Assembly (NCBI RefSeq): GCF_008086205.1 | Contig: NZ_VSKK01000001.1 | Coordinates: forward strand, 186,001 to 250,000 | Reading direction: 5' to 3' | Length of the DNA stretch: 64,000 bases | Origin: Bizionia myxarmorum | Lineage (GTDB): Bacteria; Bacteroidota; Bacteroidia; Flavobacteriales; Flavobacteriaceae | Part shown: in pieces, positions 26,601 to 36,207 of the stretch | Layout: each line of letters opens with the position of its first letter | How positions within the stretch are numbered: position 1 is the first letter of the stretch | Made by a program: the position numbers and the translations under genes | The notes under the pieces: generated by a model | Seen by the model: only the letters and a program-made list of their open reading frames with translations | What the model was told of the DNA's origin: nothing | Databases searched by the model: none

Positions 26601-29600
26601 GTAAATTAACTTGGTTTGCTTCTGGCCAAAGTGCCTCTCTAGAAAGTCCTTGCGTTACTTTAAGCGGAATCATTATTTCGTAATAGTTTTGGGTTAAATC
26701 ATTACCCATTCTAATAAAACCAAATAAATCGTCGTCATTTAAGCCTGGTTGATCACCTTCTTCCGCGTGCATATACATACGTAAACGGTTGTATTGACGC
26801 ATATCCACATTAATATTTTTGAAAACGGCACGCCCATCTTCATTTTCTAAACCGCAAACATCTAATAATAATGATTGTTCATTTTGTCTGATAACGGTAT
26901 TATTATTATAAAGTTCTTCTGGATCAACACCTGGAGGCGACTGATAGCTACCATCATTTTTCAACGTACTAATAACACCTACTGAAAATTGCGTACCATC
27001 CAAAGCTGGATCACCTTGATCGGTATCCAATGTTTTAGAATAACGTCTCCATTCACTACGTACCAAATCTAAAGTACCAAAACGCATAATTGTTTGTTCG
27101 GTAAATCCTTTTAAATACATTCTAGCAAAACGCACAGAACGTAAATCTGAAATTCCACCAATAGCGGCTTTATTTACATCATCAACCGGAATTCTAAATT
27201 GATACCATTTTGGAGTAACTGTTTGTCCGTTTGGTAAACTTCTAATTTGATTTTCTTTAATATCAACTATATAAGGGTTGTTAATATTTAAATCGCCCGG
27301 TTTAATATCCAATTCATACTCATAATAACTATCAATAGTATTCATGGTATTATCGCGGTTTACATCTTCCACATCTGGTTGAGATGTAGAACCCCGATTG
27401 GTATCAGAAAAAGTGTCTGGCGAGTTGCCTTCTACACCGTTATAGCGTTTGTAGCGTTGAAAAATATCGCCATCTGCATTTAAAAAATAGGTGTAATTAT
27501 CATTGGATGGATCTTCTAATATTCCATAATCTGGAAACACAAGGCGTTCATCTGCATCATTTAAACCATCATAACCCACATCTTGATTGGTACGTTCTTG
27601 TCCTGTTGTATCAAAGGCATAAATAAGCGATTGATTTTGTGGATAAACCGTATTCCAAGAAGGAGATTGGGGTAAAACACCAATAACATTTCCGTCAATT
27701 GGTAAACCGTTTTCATACAGTTTACGACCGTCTTTTACAACATCTTCAGAAATATTACCTAAATTAAACACCAGTTTTCCACCTGGATTTGTTTGATTTT
27801 CTTGAAAAGGATCTTGCAGCCAGAATTCAATATATTCCACGTTGGCTTGTTCAAAGTCTGTTGATGTTAATCCACGCGTTATACCCGCCCAGCTTCTTGT
27901 AGGATTGGTTAACTCATTATCAGAAATATTAACATTACTTGTTTGGAAGTTATAAGGTCCGCGTTCTTCTGGGTAATAAGCTAAATCCAACGTATATAAA
28001 ACGGTACTTTGACCTTGTGCAATATCTTGATTCGGGAACAATTCATTAATGAAAACACGGCTGGTATATAAACTAGAAATATCGTCATCAGTTATGCCAC
28101 CCGGACTTCCATTGCTGTAAAAAATAGGATCAATAGTATACCAGTTTAATAAAGCACGATCGTAACCTTGCTCAATACCATTTCTGTCGTCATTATTACT
28201 ATTAAGACCGCGTGGTCTACTTGATAAAAACCAAGATTGTGGCGATTTTAAATCAATGTTATTCTGCGAACCTTCAAAATCATCCACATAAGATGTTGCT
28301 TCGCCTTGGAAATCTGTTCCTTTCGGTGAACCTGGCGCTAAATAAGCAAACTCTCCACGAACCGACAGATTGGACATAACATCCGTATCAATATTTGGAA
28401 GCTTATTTACTAAACGCGTTAAAAATGGAACTTCTGTAGAATAGTTTCCATTAAATCCGAAAATATGGTTATTTATGGGCTCTTGACTATAATTTGCTTT
28501 TTGAGTGATTGGTCGTTCATTTAAATGAAGCCATGTTCCACCAATTACAAAATTCTCACTGAATTTGTGTTCAACATTTACACCCGTAAAACGCTTCGTT
28601 TGTTGACCAAAAACCGCATTGTTTTCTGTTGAAACTTGAATTGGTGTATTAGATGCTTTTAAAGCCTCATCTAAAATTTGAACCGTTCCAGCTTGGTAAT
28701 TCACCGTATAATCGATGCCCTCTACCAAAGTACGTCCACCTGCTGTAACGGTAACTGATCCACGAGGTACATTGAACGCACCAATTGGAATACCATCACC
28801 ACCTTCAGATTTATAACGCCCTTTAATTTTGAATTTATTTTTATCAGCCTCTTCTAAAGCGGCCGATTTGGTTTCTTTGTACAATACATCATAAACATAT
28901 TTCGCTTGGTTGGCGTTATAAGTTACGGTATTGCTATAATCTTCAGAATTTGCTAATGATAAGGTTTTGAATAAATACTCACCAAAAGGTTCCACTTTCG
29001 TAAAGACAATTTTACCATTTTGAGGTAAGACCGTGATGCCTGGAACAAAATCGAAAAATCCGTCACCGTTGGTTTGTGGATCGTTATTAAAATTTAATCT
29101 GTCAAAATTGAATAAACGCAATAAGGTTGTTTCTTGAATTGGATTACCTTCAAAATCTGGAAATGGCGTTCCAGAAACTGGTGTAATAAAATTGACAGGT
29201 GACGCTTCGTTATAAAAAATATTTAGTTTAAAATCATCTTGACTCAATTGGTACGCGCCTGTATCATAGATGTTTTTCATCATTAAGTCCCAAATAGGCT
29301 GTTGCACATTGGTAATCGGACTTTTCAATAACTTTAAAATTAAAGTATTGTTGGTTACGGTTGTAATAGTTCCTGTATTATCAACACCTGTTGGATCTAT
29401 ACCACCATTGGCGAATTCACCAACTTGATACACTTTTCCACCTACAGTATATTGAAAGGCAACGGCTACTACTTCGTCATTATTTAAACGTTGGTTTAAG
29501 GAAATATAACCCAATTGTGTGTCTACAATATATTCTTGACCTTCGGTTAATTTACGTGCATTTTCTAATTTGGCATAATCAGAACCTTCATTAACAACAG

Positions 29601-30864
29601 AAGATAGACTTCCAAAACCTTGCTGTGCCGTTGCAATATCCCGAATGTTATTGTTTAAAACAGAACCAGACCCAATGGACATTGGATCATAATCGTTGTT
29701 TTTGTTATCTGGATATGCATTTGGACCCGCATTTAAGAATCCCGGTGGAATTGGATTTAATAATATATCATTAGCTGCTGGATTCGGATTGGATTCCCCT
29801 AAATCCTGAAGTGCCACAATATTTCTAACGTTTTCTGTACGGTTGGTTCTATTTGTTACCCAAACTTCAATACGTGTAATTTGAACGTTGGAATTAATAA
29901 AAGGATAATTTGCTAAAGCTTGATCGTATTTTCCTCTAAAATAATGTGAAAGAAAAAAGTGGCGATTTTCATCATAATCTCTAGCAAAAAAATCAAACTC
30001 TTCTACCGTACCGCCACCTTGGGCAACAACGGTCCTTCTATCTGATTTTTGTTCCGAAAATACACCCGTAATGGTGGTTTTCCCAAATTGTAATTGTGTT
30101 TTAACACCAAATAAACTTTGTGCGCCCGTAATTAACGAACTATTTAAAGGCATACTCACGTTACCAACTTCAATTTTCTGAATGATATCATCTTCAGTTG
30201 GCGTGTATTCTAATTTAATTAAATTTTGAAAATCGAAAGTGGATTCGGTATCATAATTGGCAGTAACTTGTAAACGCGTTCCTACTTTACCGAGTAAACT
30301 TAAACTTATACGCTGATCAAAGTCAAAGGTAAAACTACTTCTATTTCGAGGTGAAAACGCCGGATTATCTTGTTTGGTGAATAAAACACCTAAATCTATT
30401 TCAACAGATCCTTGAGGAATAACTTCTATAGTATCACTACCAAAAATGGTTTCAAAAAAACCAGAATTCACATAAAATTCAGGTAATAAGTTTTTTTGTT
30501 CTTCTTCACTTCCTTCCTTTTTACCATCAAAAGCATCTATTTTTTGTTTATAATAAGACTGTAAATTCTGCTTAACAATTAAATCTTGATATTCTTCAGG
30601 TGTTAAAATTATGGGATAATTAATATTAAATTCACCTACCGTTTCCGTGTAAATATAACGATCCGTGATGGGATCATATTTATATTTTGATTCAATACTA
30701 GCTGGATTTGGCATTTGCATATTGCCAAAATTAAATCCGGTTTGCGTAGAATCTTGAGCTGTTGGCTCCGTTTGGGACCAGGCTAATCCTGAAAATAGCA
30801 AAGCACCGAAAACAAGTACAAAGTTTTTTAGGGATTTAAATAAATTAGGGTTGGTTGTATTCAA
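23635..30864 (-). CDS. sprA: SprA, giant outer-membrane translocon of the type IX secretion system
   Basis: A 2409-residue protein matching SprA (Sov in Porphyromonas), the outer-membrane channel of the T9SS, through which gliding adhesins and secreted enzymes pass. A signal peptide is followed by motifs VEIDLGVLFTKQDNPAFS and repeated SprA_N blocks (for example VSMPLNSSLITGAQSLFGVK), and a C-terminal strand (GITLRYTFGN) that resembles a barrel end. The size is right and I see no break. The start is an unusual TTG at 30862-30864: an in-frame TAG lies two codons upstream and the first internal Met would remove the signal peptide. The ruvA stop is only 6 bases away, so reinitiation after ruvA probably helps. 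Confidence 0.95.
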   Translation of the reverse strand: MNTTNPNLFKSLKNFVLVFGALLFSGLAWSQTEPTAQDSTQTGFNFGNMQMPNPASIESKYKYDPITDRYIYTETVGEFNINYPIILTPEEYQDLIVKQNLQSYYKQKIDAFDGKKEGSEEEQKNLLPEFYVNSGFFETIFGSDTIEVIPQGSVEIDLGVLFTKQDNPAFSPRNRSSFTFDFDQRISLSLLGKVGTRLQVTANYDTESTFDFQNLIKLEYTPTEDDIIQKIEVGNVSMPLNSSLITGAQSLFGVKTQLQFGKTTITGVFSEQKSDRRTVVAQGGGTVEEFDFFARDYDENRHFFLSHYFRGKYDQALANYPFINSNVQITRIEVWVTNRTNRTENVRNIVALQDLGESNPNPAANDILLNPIPPGFLNAGPNAYPDNKNNDYDPMSIGSGSVLNNNIRDIATAQQGFGSLSSVVNEGSDYAKLENARKLTEGQEYIVDTQLGYISLNQRLNNDEVVAVAFQYTVGGKVYQVGEFANGGIDPTGVDNTGTITTVTNNTLILKLLKSPITNVQQPIWDLMMKNIYDTGAYQLSQDDFKLNIFYNEASPVNFITPVSGTPFPDFEGNPIQETTLLRLFNFDRLNFNNDPQTNGDGFFDFVPGITVLPQNGKIVFTKVEPFGEYLFKTLSLANSEDYSNTVTYNANQAKYVYDVLYKETKSAALEEADKNKFKIKGRYKSEGGDGIPIGAFNVPRGSVTVTAGGRTLVEGIDYTVNYQAGTVQILDEALKASNTPIQVSTENNAVFGQQTKRFTGVNVEHKFSENFVIGGTWLHLNERPITQKANYSQEPINNHIFGFNGNYSTEVPFLTRLVNKLPNIDTDVMSNLSVRGEFAYLAPGSPKGTDFQGEATSYVDDFEGSQNNIDLKSPQSWFLSSRPRGLNSNNDDRNGIEQGYDRALLNWYTIDPIFYSNGSPGGITDDDISSLYTSRVFINELFPNQDIAQGQSTVLYTLDLAYYPEERGPYNFQTSNVNISDNELTNPTRSWAGITRGLTSTDFEQANVEYIEFWLQDPFQENQTNPGGKLVFNLGNISEDVVKDGRKLYENGLPIDGNVIGVLPQSPSWNTVYPQNQSLIYAFDTTGQERTNQDVGYDGLNDADERLVFPDYGILEDPSNDNYTYFLNADGDIFQRYKRYNGVEGNSPDTFSDTNRGSTSQPDVEDVNRDNTMNTIDSYYEYELDIKPGDLNINNPYIVDIKENQIRSLPNGQTVTPKWYQFRIPVDDVNKAAIGGISDLRSVRFARMYLKGFTEQTIMRFGTLDLVRSEWRRYSKTLDTDQGDPALDGTQFSVGVISTLKNDGSYQSPPGVDPEELYNNNTVIRQNEQSLLLDVCGLENEDGRAVFKNINVDMRQYNRLRMYMHAEEGDQPGLNDDDLFGFIRMGNDLTQNYYEIMIPLKVTQGLSREALWPEANQVNLPLELLQQIKAKAIADGNITSVNPTYYDVIREQLVGNSVNEYSPLPTGLSDADEYHRIAIIGNPNFGDIRTLMVGVKNRATTDKCAVIWLNELRLSDMDSEGGWAAVLSMDSNIADFASVSATGRQSTSGFGSIEQGPEERSREDVQQYDVVTNINVGQLLPEKWGIQIPFNYGVGEEKITPRYDEFYRDIELQTQLDNNVNQDSILNVNQNFTKRKSINFIGVRKIRTGEEKPRFYDVENFTLNYSYNKVEHRDFEIESAVDKNLRTGVNYAYNFAPLNVEPFKKNDSLFTGEYWKLLKDFNFNPLPASFTVNSNVNRQFNKQKFREIDLGGSNIGLQELYRRNYTFDFGYTVNYNLTKSLSLNFTASNVNIVRNYFKNNIVNSEQDPSLDVWDGFFDFGDPNTQYQQLGINYEIPINKIPALSFVDATYSYSGEFQWQKGSDLFGDLEVDGITYDLGNTISNANQHNINTTLNMSKFYNYVGLKKKAIRRGGSAPGRDDVKRSPTPPGQESLSKANQVAESKTPASNASKSSAGTRLLNTGIDVVTAVKRIQLNYSETNGTYLPGYLQSPGFIGTMKPTAGFTFGSQNDVRDMAARRGWLTLYPDFNDQYRVNKTRQFDYSANVEPFKDLKIDIVGNRIYSENYTENYRVNDLGREYEYESLTPNSFGNFNISTMLIKTAFSSSDEIQSQPFNEFRTNRLKVANRLAQEFYGNASYPVDAEGYPVGFGKNSQSVLLPSFLSAYSGQNAEKVSLSAFRDVPIPNWDIKYTGLMNLKWFKSKFKRFSVVHGYRSNYTINQFRSNLDYDENNPTVVDQSGNFKNENIYSNINLSEMFSPLFRIDFEMKNSVKILAEMKKDRLLSLSFDNNLMTEIQGNEYIIGLGYRIKDVRIKSKLAGPKKRIVSDLNMKADISVRDNKTIIRYLDLQNNQVTSGQTIWSLKFSTDYAFSKNLTGIFYFDYAFSEYAISTAFPQTTIRSGITLRYTFGN

Positions 30865-30870
30865 AATCTA

Positions 30871-31452
30871 TTATAAATTTTTTAACGCTTGCTTAATAAT
30901 GGTCTCAACATCTGCTTGTGGCTCTTGACTTAAAAACTTGTCTATCACACGCTCCGCCTGCTTTTTAACGAAGCCCAAAACTTCTAAAGCAGATAACGCT
31001 TCATCTTTATTTGTATTGCTTTGTGCTGTAGAATTTTCATCTATATCATAGACTTTCAGGATTTTATCCTTTAAATCTAAAATAACGCGTTGAGCGGTTT
31101 TTGCTCCAATACCTTTCACGGATTGAATTAAGGGCACATCACCCAAAGCAATGCCCTCACGTATTTGAACGGGCGTTAATGAAGACAACATGGTGCGTGC
31201 AGTACTGGCGCCAATGCCACTTACAGACAATAACATGCGAAAAATTTCACGCTCGGCCAATGTTGAAAATCCAAACAAGGTATGCGAATCTTCCTTAATT
31301 TGAAGATGGGTGTACAATTTAAGATTTTCTTGGTCTGGAATTTGCGAATATGTATGTAGGGAAATATTCAAAAAATAGCCAACACCGTTGCAGTCTATAA
31401 CAACATCTGTTGGCTTTTTTTCAACAAGTCTTCCTTGAATATGTGTAATCAT
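30871..31452 (-). CDS. ruvA: Holliday junction branch migration protein RuvA
   Basis: A 193-residue RuvA. It has the N-terminal OB domain (MITHIQGRLVEKKPTDVVIDCNG in part), two helix-hairpin-helix motifs (LLSVSGIGASTARTML and IQSVKGIGAKTAQRVIL), and the C-terminal domain III (ALSALEVLGF...) that contacts RuvB. It forms tetramers on Holliday junctions. RuvB is encoded about 5 kb upstream in the same direction, separated by queG, a P450 and malic enzyme. ruvA has its own promoter and probably drives sprA as well. Confidence 0.96.
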   Translation of the reverse strand: MITHIQGRLVEKKPTDVVIDCNGVGYFLNISLHTYSQIPDQENLKLYTHLQIKEDSHTLFGFSTLAEREIFRMLLSVSGIGASTARTMLSSLTPVQIREGIALGDVPLIQSVKGIGAKTAQRVILDLKDKILKVYDIDENSTAQSNTNKDEALSALEVLGFVKKQAERVIDKFLSQEPQADVETIIKQALKNL

Positions 31453-31474
31453 GAATTAACATTATATTAACTCT

Positions 31475-31504
31475 CAAATGTAATAAAATTATTTTCAAAA
31501 CAAA
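31475..31504 (-). promoter_or_regulatory. Promoter of ruvA (and probably sprA)
   Basis: Minus strand TTTG (31504-31501), 18-base spacer, TACATTTG (31482-31475), then 22 bases to the ruvA ATG. No promoter box was seen in the 6-base ruvA-sprA gap. Confidence 0.65.
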
Positions 31505-31529
31505 GGTGTTTATCAACCGAATCCCCTTT

Positions 31530-33812
31530 TTAAAGTTCAGCCAATTTTTCCTTTTGTTGCGCATCAATGACAGCAATAGCGGTCATATTCACAATTTCAT
31601 CTACACTTGCTTCCAATTGTAATATATGAACCGGTTTTCTCATACCCATCATAATAGGTCCAATGGAGTCTGATTGATTTAATTCTTTCAAGAGTTTATA
31701 AGTTATATTTCCTGATTCTAAATTCGGAAAAATTAAGGTATTTACTTTCTTACCCGCTAATTTTGAAAACGGGAACGTATCTTGAAGCATCTCACTATTT
31801 AATGCGAAATCGGCCTGTAATTCACCATCAACCAATAAATCTGGATGTCTTTGATGTAAATACGCAACTGCTTCTCTCACTTTAATAGCCGTTTGGTTTT
31901 TTGATGAACCAAAGTTTGAATAGGAAATCATAGCCATCACCGGTTCCATCCCAAACATTTTTACAACACCGGCCGTCATTTGGGCGATTTTCGTTAAATC
32001 GGCAGCTGATGGATTGATATTGATAGCCGTATCACTTAAAAATAACGGACCACGCTGCGTCATCAAGATATTGGTTGTAGCAATCCGAGTTGATCCTGGC
32101 GCTAAACCAATTAATTCTAACATAGGTTTTACTACAGACGGATAACTACGTGAAAATCCAGAAATTAAAGCATCTGCATCACCTTCATTTACCATCATAG
32201 CTGCAAAATAATTACGCTCCCGCATCATTTTTTCTGCAGAATATAAGGTTACACCTTTACGTTTACGTTGCTTCCAATAAACTTCAGCATAGGCTTTTAA
32301 ACGCGGTTCCTCTTCATCAGATTTTGGATCAATAATTGGCACATCAGCATCAAATCCAATTTCTGCTTTCAGTTTTTCAATAACGGAACGTCTTCCTAAT
32401 AAAATAGGCATAGCAATACCTTCATCGTGTGCAATTTGAGCCGCTTTTAAAACATCTAAATGATCGGCTTCAGCGTAAACAACACGTTTTGGACTTAACT
32501 TGGCGCGGTTTAAAAGTAAACGCACTATTTTATTATCAGAGCCCGAACGTTCTAAAAGTTCGTTTTCATATTTTACCCAATCAGTAATAGGATGTTTTGC
32601 CACACCACTTTCAATGGCCGCTTTAGCAACCGCTGGTGGTATTTGCGAAATTAATCTTGGATCAAAAGGTTTTGGAATAATATATTCACGACCAAATGTT
32701 AAACGGGTTTCACCATAAGCAATGTTTACCTGCTCTGGAACAGGTTCTTTAGCTAAATTAGCCAAGGCTTTTACAGCCGCCATTTTCATTTCTTCATTAA
32801 TTTTCGTGGCACGCACATCTAAAGCACCTCTAAAAATAAATGGGAAACCTAAAACATTATTCACTTGATTAGGATGATCACTTCGGCCAGTTGCCATAAT
32901 AAGGTCCTTTCGGGTGGCAACCGCTAAATCGTATTCAATTTCCGGGTCTGGGTTGGCCATGGCGAAAACTATAGGGTTATCTGCCATAGTTAATAACATC
33001 CCTGGCGAAACTATATTAGAAGTTGATAAGCCGATAAATACATCGGCATTTGTCATGGCTTCTTCTATAGTATCAATTTTTCTATGCGTGGCAAATTCTG
33101 CTTTTTCAGGTGTTAAACTGTCCCGATCTTGACGAATTACGCCTTTACTATCCAGCATAACCATATTCTTACGCGTGGCACCAAGAGCTTGGTACAAACG
33201 TGAACAGGAAATTGCTGCGGCACCGGCACCACTTATTACAATCTGCGCATCTTCAATATTTTTACCCGCTAATTCTAAAGCATTTAATAAAGCGGCTGCA
33301 GAGATAATAGCCGTTCCATGCTGATCATCATGCATTACCGGAATATCTAATTCAGCTTTCAGTCGGCGTTCTATTTCAAAAGCTTCAGGTGCTTTAATAT
33401 CTTCTAGATTAATTCCTCCAAAAGTTGGTGCAATCATTTTTACGGTTTGGATAAAAACTTCCACATCTTCCGTATCCACTTCAATATCAAACACATCAAT
33501 ATCTGCAAATATTTTGAAAAGCAAACCTTTTCCTTCCATTACCGGTTTAGAGGCTTCAGGTCCAATATTTCCAAGTCCTAAAACGGCCGTCCCGTTGGTA
33601 ATAACGGCAACTAAATTTCCTTTGGCTGTATACTTATAAACGTTGTCAACATCCTTGGCAATTTCAAGGCAAGGTTCAGCAACACCAGGAGAATAGGCTA
33701 ATGATAAATCGCGCTGACTCGCGTATTTTTTAGTGGGTACGACTTTTATTTTTCCAGGTGTAGGTTTCGCGTGATATACTAATGCCTCTCTTCTTCTGCT
33801 TTCTTTGCTCAT
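31530..33812 (-). CDS. maeB: NADP-dependent malic enzyme with C-terminal phosphotransacetylase-like domain
   Basis: A 760-residue MaeB-type enzyme converting malate to pyruvate and CO2 with NADP reduction. It has the malic enzyme catalytic domain (about 15-160; SLAYSPGVAEPC, GNLVAVITNGTAVLGLGNIG, MHDDQHGTA), then the NAD(P)-binding Rossmann domain (about 165-410; VISGAGAAAISC), then a phosphotransacetylase-like regulatory domain (about 430-755), which in E. coli MaeB senses acetyl-CoA. Length matches the hybrid class. It is monocistronic, with a -7 box upstream. Confidence 0.95.
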   Translation of the reverse strand: MSKESRRREALVYHAKPTPGKIKVVPTKKYASQRDLSLAYSPGVAEPCLEIAKDVDNVYKYTAKGNLVAVITNGTAVLGLGNIGPEASKPVMEGKGLLFKIFADIDVFDIEVDTEDVEVFIQTVKMIAPTFGGINLEDIKAPEAFEIERRLKAELDIPVMHDDQHGTAIISAAALLNALELAGKNIEDAQIVISGAGAAAISCSRLYQALGATRKNMVMLDSKGVIRQDRDSLTPEKAEFATHRKIDTIEEAMTNADVFIGLSTSNIVSPGMLLTMADNPIVFAMANPDPEIEYDLAVATRKDLIMATGRSDHPNQVNNVLGFPFIFRGALDVRATKINEEMKMAAVKALANLAKEPVPEQVNIAYGETRLTFGREYIIPKPFDPRLISQIPPAVAKAAIESGVAKHPITDWVKYENELLERSGSDNKIVRLLLNRAKLSPKRVVYAEADHLDVLKAAQIAHDEGIAMPILLGRRSVIEKLKAEIGFDADVPIIDPKSDEEEPRLKAYAEVYWKQRKRKGVTLYSAEKMMRERNYFAAMMVNEGDADALISGFSRSYPSVVKPMLELIGLAPGSTRIATTNILMTQRGPLFLSDTAININPSAADLTKIAQMTAGVVKMFGMEPVMAMISYSNFGSSKNQTAIKVREAVAYLHQRHPDLLVDGELQADFALNSEMLQDTFPFSKLAGKKVNTLIFPNLESGNITYKLLKELNQSDSIGPIMMGMRKPVHILQLEASVDEIVNMTAIAVIDAQQKEKLAEL

Positions 33813-33834
33813 ATATTTCTGTTTTATCGACTAA

Positions 33835-33842
33835 CAAATATA
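33835..33842 (-). promoter_or_regulatory. Putative -7 box (TATATTTG) of maeB
   Basis: Minus strand TATATTTG at 33842-33835, 22 bases before the ATG. The nearest upstream TTG is only 13 bases away, so the -33 part is unsure. Confidence 0.45.
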
Positions 33843-33893
33843 CATTTTTCGAATACAAAATGACAGAAAAAAGCACTTAGACTTATAAAGCCA

Positions 33894-34820
33894 TTAGGAT
33901 TTTAAAAAATCAATGTTGCGGGTTAATCCGGTGAATTTTGTACGTTTTAAAGCCGACTTTTTAAATACTTTTTGAAAGGTTTCTTCGGTTATCTCTTCCC
34001 AATCCTGCTTAGACATTTCCAATAATTCAGGATGCGGATTAAAAAGCGGTTCGCTATGCGCTTTTGAAAAACGGTTCCAAGGACACACATCTTGGCAAAT
34101 ATCACAACCAAACATCCAATCGTTAAATTGGCCTTTAAATTCTGTGGGAATATTTTCTTTTAATTCAATGGTGAAATAGGAAATACATTTGCTGCCATCT
34201 ACCACATAAGGTTCTGTAATAGCTTGTGTAGGGCAAGCGTCAATGCATTTGGTACAGGAACCACAATGATCGGTTGTAATAGAATCATACTCTAATTCTA
34301 AATCGATGATGAGTTCAGCAATAAAATGAAACGAACCGGATTTTTGGGTTAATAGCAAGGTGTGTTTGCCTACCCATCCTAATCCTGATTTGGCGGCCCA
34401 AGCTTTATCTAAAACGGGTGCCGAATCTACAAAAGCACGGCCATCTACTTCGCCAATTTCCTCTTGAATAAAATGCAATAAAGATTTTAATTTATCTTTT
34501 ATTATGAAGTGATAATCGGTGCCATAGGCATATTTTGATATTTTATAGGTATCATCATTTTGAAATTCAGATGGATAATAATTCAATAACAAGGAAACCA
34601 CACTTTTAGAGCCTTCTACTAATTTTGTAGGATCTAGGCGTTTATCAAAATGGTTTTCCATGTAGGACATTTCACCATTCATATTCTTGTTTAGCCAATT
34701 CTCCAACCTTGGCGCTTCTTCTTCTAAAAATTGCGCTTTACTAATACCACAAGATAAAAAACCGAGTCGTTTGGCTTCTGTTTTAATCATTGCCGTATAT
34801 TTTGATCTATTGTCGATCAT
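33894..34820 (-). CDS. queG: Epoxyqueuosine reductase
   Basis: A 308-residue QueG, which performs the cobalamin-dependent last step of queuosine formation in tRNA. The N-terminal catalytic domain carries [20 protein letters not shown] (the conserved Asp is in this block) and GKHTLLL. Two 4Fe-4S motifs follow: [12 protein letters not shown] and [11 protein letters not shown]. It lacks the C-terminal HEAT-like repeats found in longer QueG proteins, so it is the short form. Its ATG shares one base with the stop of the P450 gene (TAATG), so translation is probably coupled. Confidence 0.95.
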   Translation of the reverse strand: MIDNRSKYTAMIKTEAKRLGFLSCGISKAQFLEEEAPRLENWLNKNMNGEMSYMENHFDKRLDPTKLVEGSKSVVSLLLNYYPSEFQNDDTYKISKYAYGTDYHFIIKDKLKSLLHFIQEEIGEVDGRAFVDSAPVLDKAWAAKSGLGWVGKHTLLLTQKSGSFHFIAELIIDLELEYDSITTDHCGSCTKCIDACPTQAITEPYVVDGSKCISYFTIELKENIPTEFKGQFNDWMFGCDICQDVCPWNRFSKAHSEPLFNPHPELLEMSKQDWEEITEETFQKVFKKSALKRTKFTGLTRNIDFLKS

Positions 34821-36154
34821 TAGCTACGTTTCTGAAACGTTAAAAAAGCATTTTTAGGCTTTAAAGTTATAAGCGGTGTAATATCTATTTCCTGAAAATT
34901 AGGTGAAACTTTATAAATTGACACTAATTCGGAAATGGCTATTATCATTTCAAACATAGCAAAATTATTCCCGATGCATTTTCGTGGGCCAGCGCCAAAA
35001 GGAAAATATTGGGATGAGAATTTTCGGCTACCTTCATTAAAACGTTCGGGCATAAAGTTATTAGGTTTTTCCCATAATTTTTCATGACGATGCATTTCAT
35101 AAACCGAAAACAATAGATTGGAGCCCGCTTCATAATCTAAATTATTGAAAGTGTCCGGTTCAATGTTCACCCGATCTATGAAATAAACGGGTGGAAATAG
35201 TCGCATGCTTTCTTCTATAACTTGCTGACAGATTTTAGATTTAGAAACCAAATCCATTAAATTGGTAGTTTCCTTTTGGATTACGAGACGCTCATTATAA
35301 ATTTTCTCCTGCCATTCCGGATTTAAAGCCAATAATTGTGCGGTAAATGTGAGCGCATTGGAGGTGGTTTCATGTCCAGCTGTAAAAAGAATTAAAATTT
35401 CATCTATTAATTGCTCTTCTTCCATAAATGAACCATCATCGTATTTGGCATCTAAAAGCATATCCAATAAATCGTTTTCTTTAATTAGGGAGGCGCGACG
35501 TTCATTTACAATCCGTATTAAAATCTGACGGGCTTCTTGAGTTAACTCCAAGGTTTTACCTATTTCTCCGCCATATTTGAACCACCAACCTAAATAGGGT
35601 TGGCGTAACTCTTTAACCAGCATTTTTTGAGCTGTTTCGGTAATATGTTGCAGTCTGTTAATATCATCTTGATTGGCAGCACTACTGAAAAGAGATTTTA
35701 CCACGGTTTGAAAAGCCAAATCGTTTAGAATGGGGAATATATCAATAGTCTTTTCAGGTGTGATTTTTTTATATTCTGAAACAATGGCATCTTTTATACT
35801 GTCTAAAAGATTTTCTAATTGTTTTTTATGAAAAGCGGGTTGAATCAATTTTCGCTGTTTTTTCCAATGTTCACCTTCAGCTGTTAATAAACCGCGACCC
35901 ACATATTTGACTAAATCTACCGTTTGAATTTTAGATTTCTTATAATTCTTCTGATTGGTTTGAAGTACATATTCAGCAAAAGCGGCATCCCGACTAAAAA
36001 CCACACTATTTTTAAAGCCTATTTTTAATTTGAACACATCGCCTTTCTCTTCAAAATTTTTATGATGAAACGGTAAGGGGTTTTTAAGAATCTCTAAAGT
36101 ATGCTTCAAAAATTTAATTAAAGGAACGGACGGTATGGTGTTTTGAGTTTTCAA
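34820..36154 (-). CDS. Cytochrome P450
   Basis: A 444-residue P450 monooxygenase with no membrane anchor. The I-helix [11 protein letters not shown]-helix ESMRLFPP (ExxR), the region [11 protein letters not shown], and the haem-binding loop [16 protein letters not shown] with its axial Cys are all intact. The substrate is unknown; redox partners are not encoded nearby. The start is a TTG at 36152-36154; an in-frame stop lies 9 codons upstream and no in-frame ATG exists at the N-terminus. An ATG in another frame at about 36171-36173 opens a short ORF whose TGA overlaps the TTG. The pairing with queG by a one-base overlap is odd and has no obvious meaning. Confidence 0.9.
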   Translation of the reverse strand: MKTQNTIPSVPLIKFLKHTLEILKNPLPFHHKNFEEKGDVFKLKIGFKNSVVFSRDAAFAEYVLQTNQKNYKKSKIQTVDLVKYVGRGLLTAEGEHWKKQRKLIQPAFHKKQLENLLDSIKDAIVSEYKKITPEKTIDIFPILNDLAFQTVVKSLFSSAANQDDINRLQHITETAQKMLVKELRQPYLGWWFKYGGEIGKTLELTQEARQILIRIVNERRASLIKENDLLDMLLDAKYDDGSFMEEEQLIDEILILFTAGHETTSNALTFTAQLLALNPEWQEKIYNERLVIQKETTNLMDLVSKSKICQQVIEESMRLFPPVYFIDRVNIEPDTFNNLDYEAGSNLLFSVYEMHRHEKLWEKPNNFMPERFNEGSRKFSSQYFPFGAGPRKCIGNNFAMFEMIIAISELVSIYKVSPNFQEIDITPLITLKPKNAFLTFQKRS

Positions 36155-36207
36155 ATTTGGGATATTAGATATTTCATATTAATTATAACATACCTCAATG
36201 CAATCAG

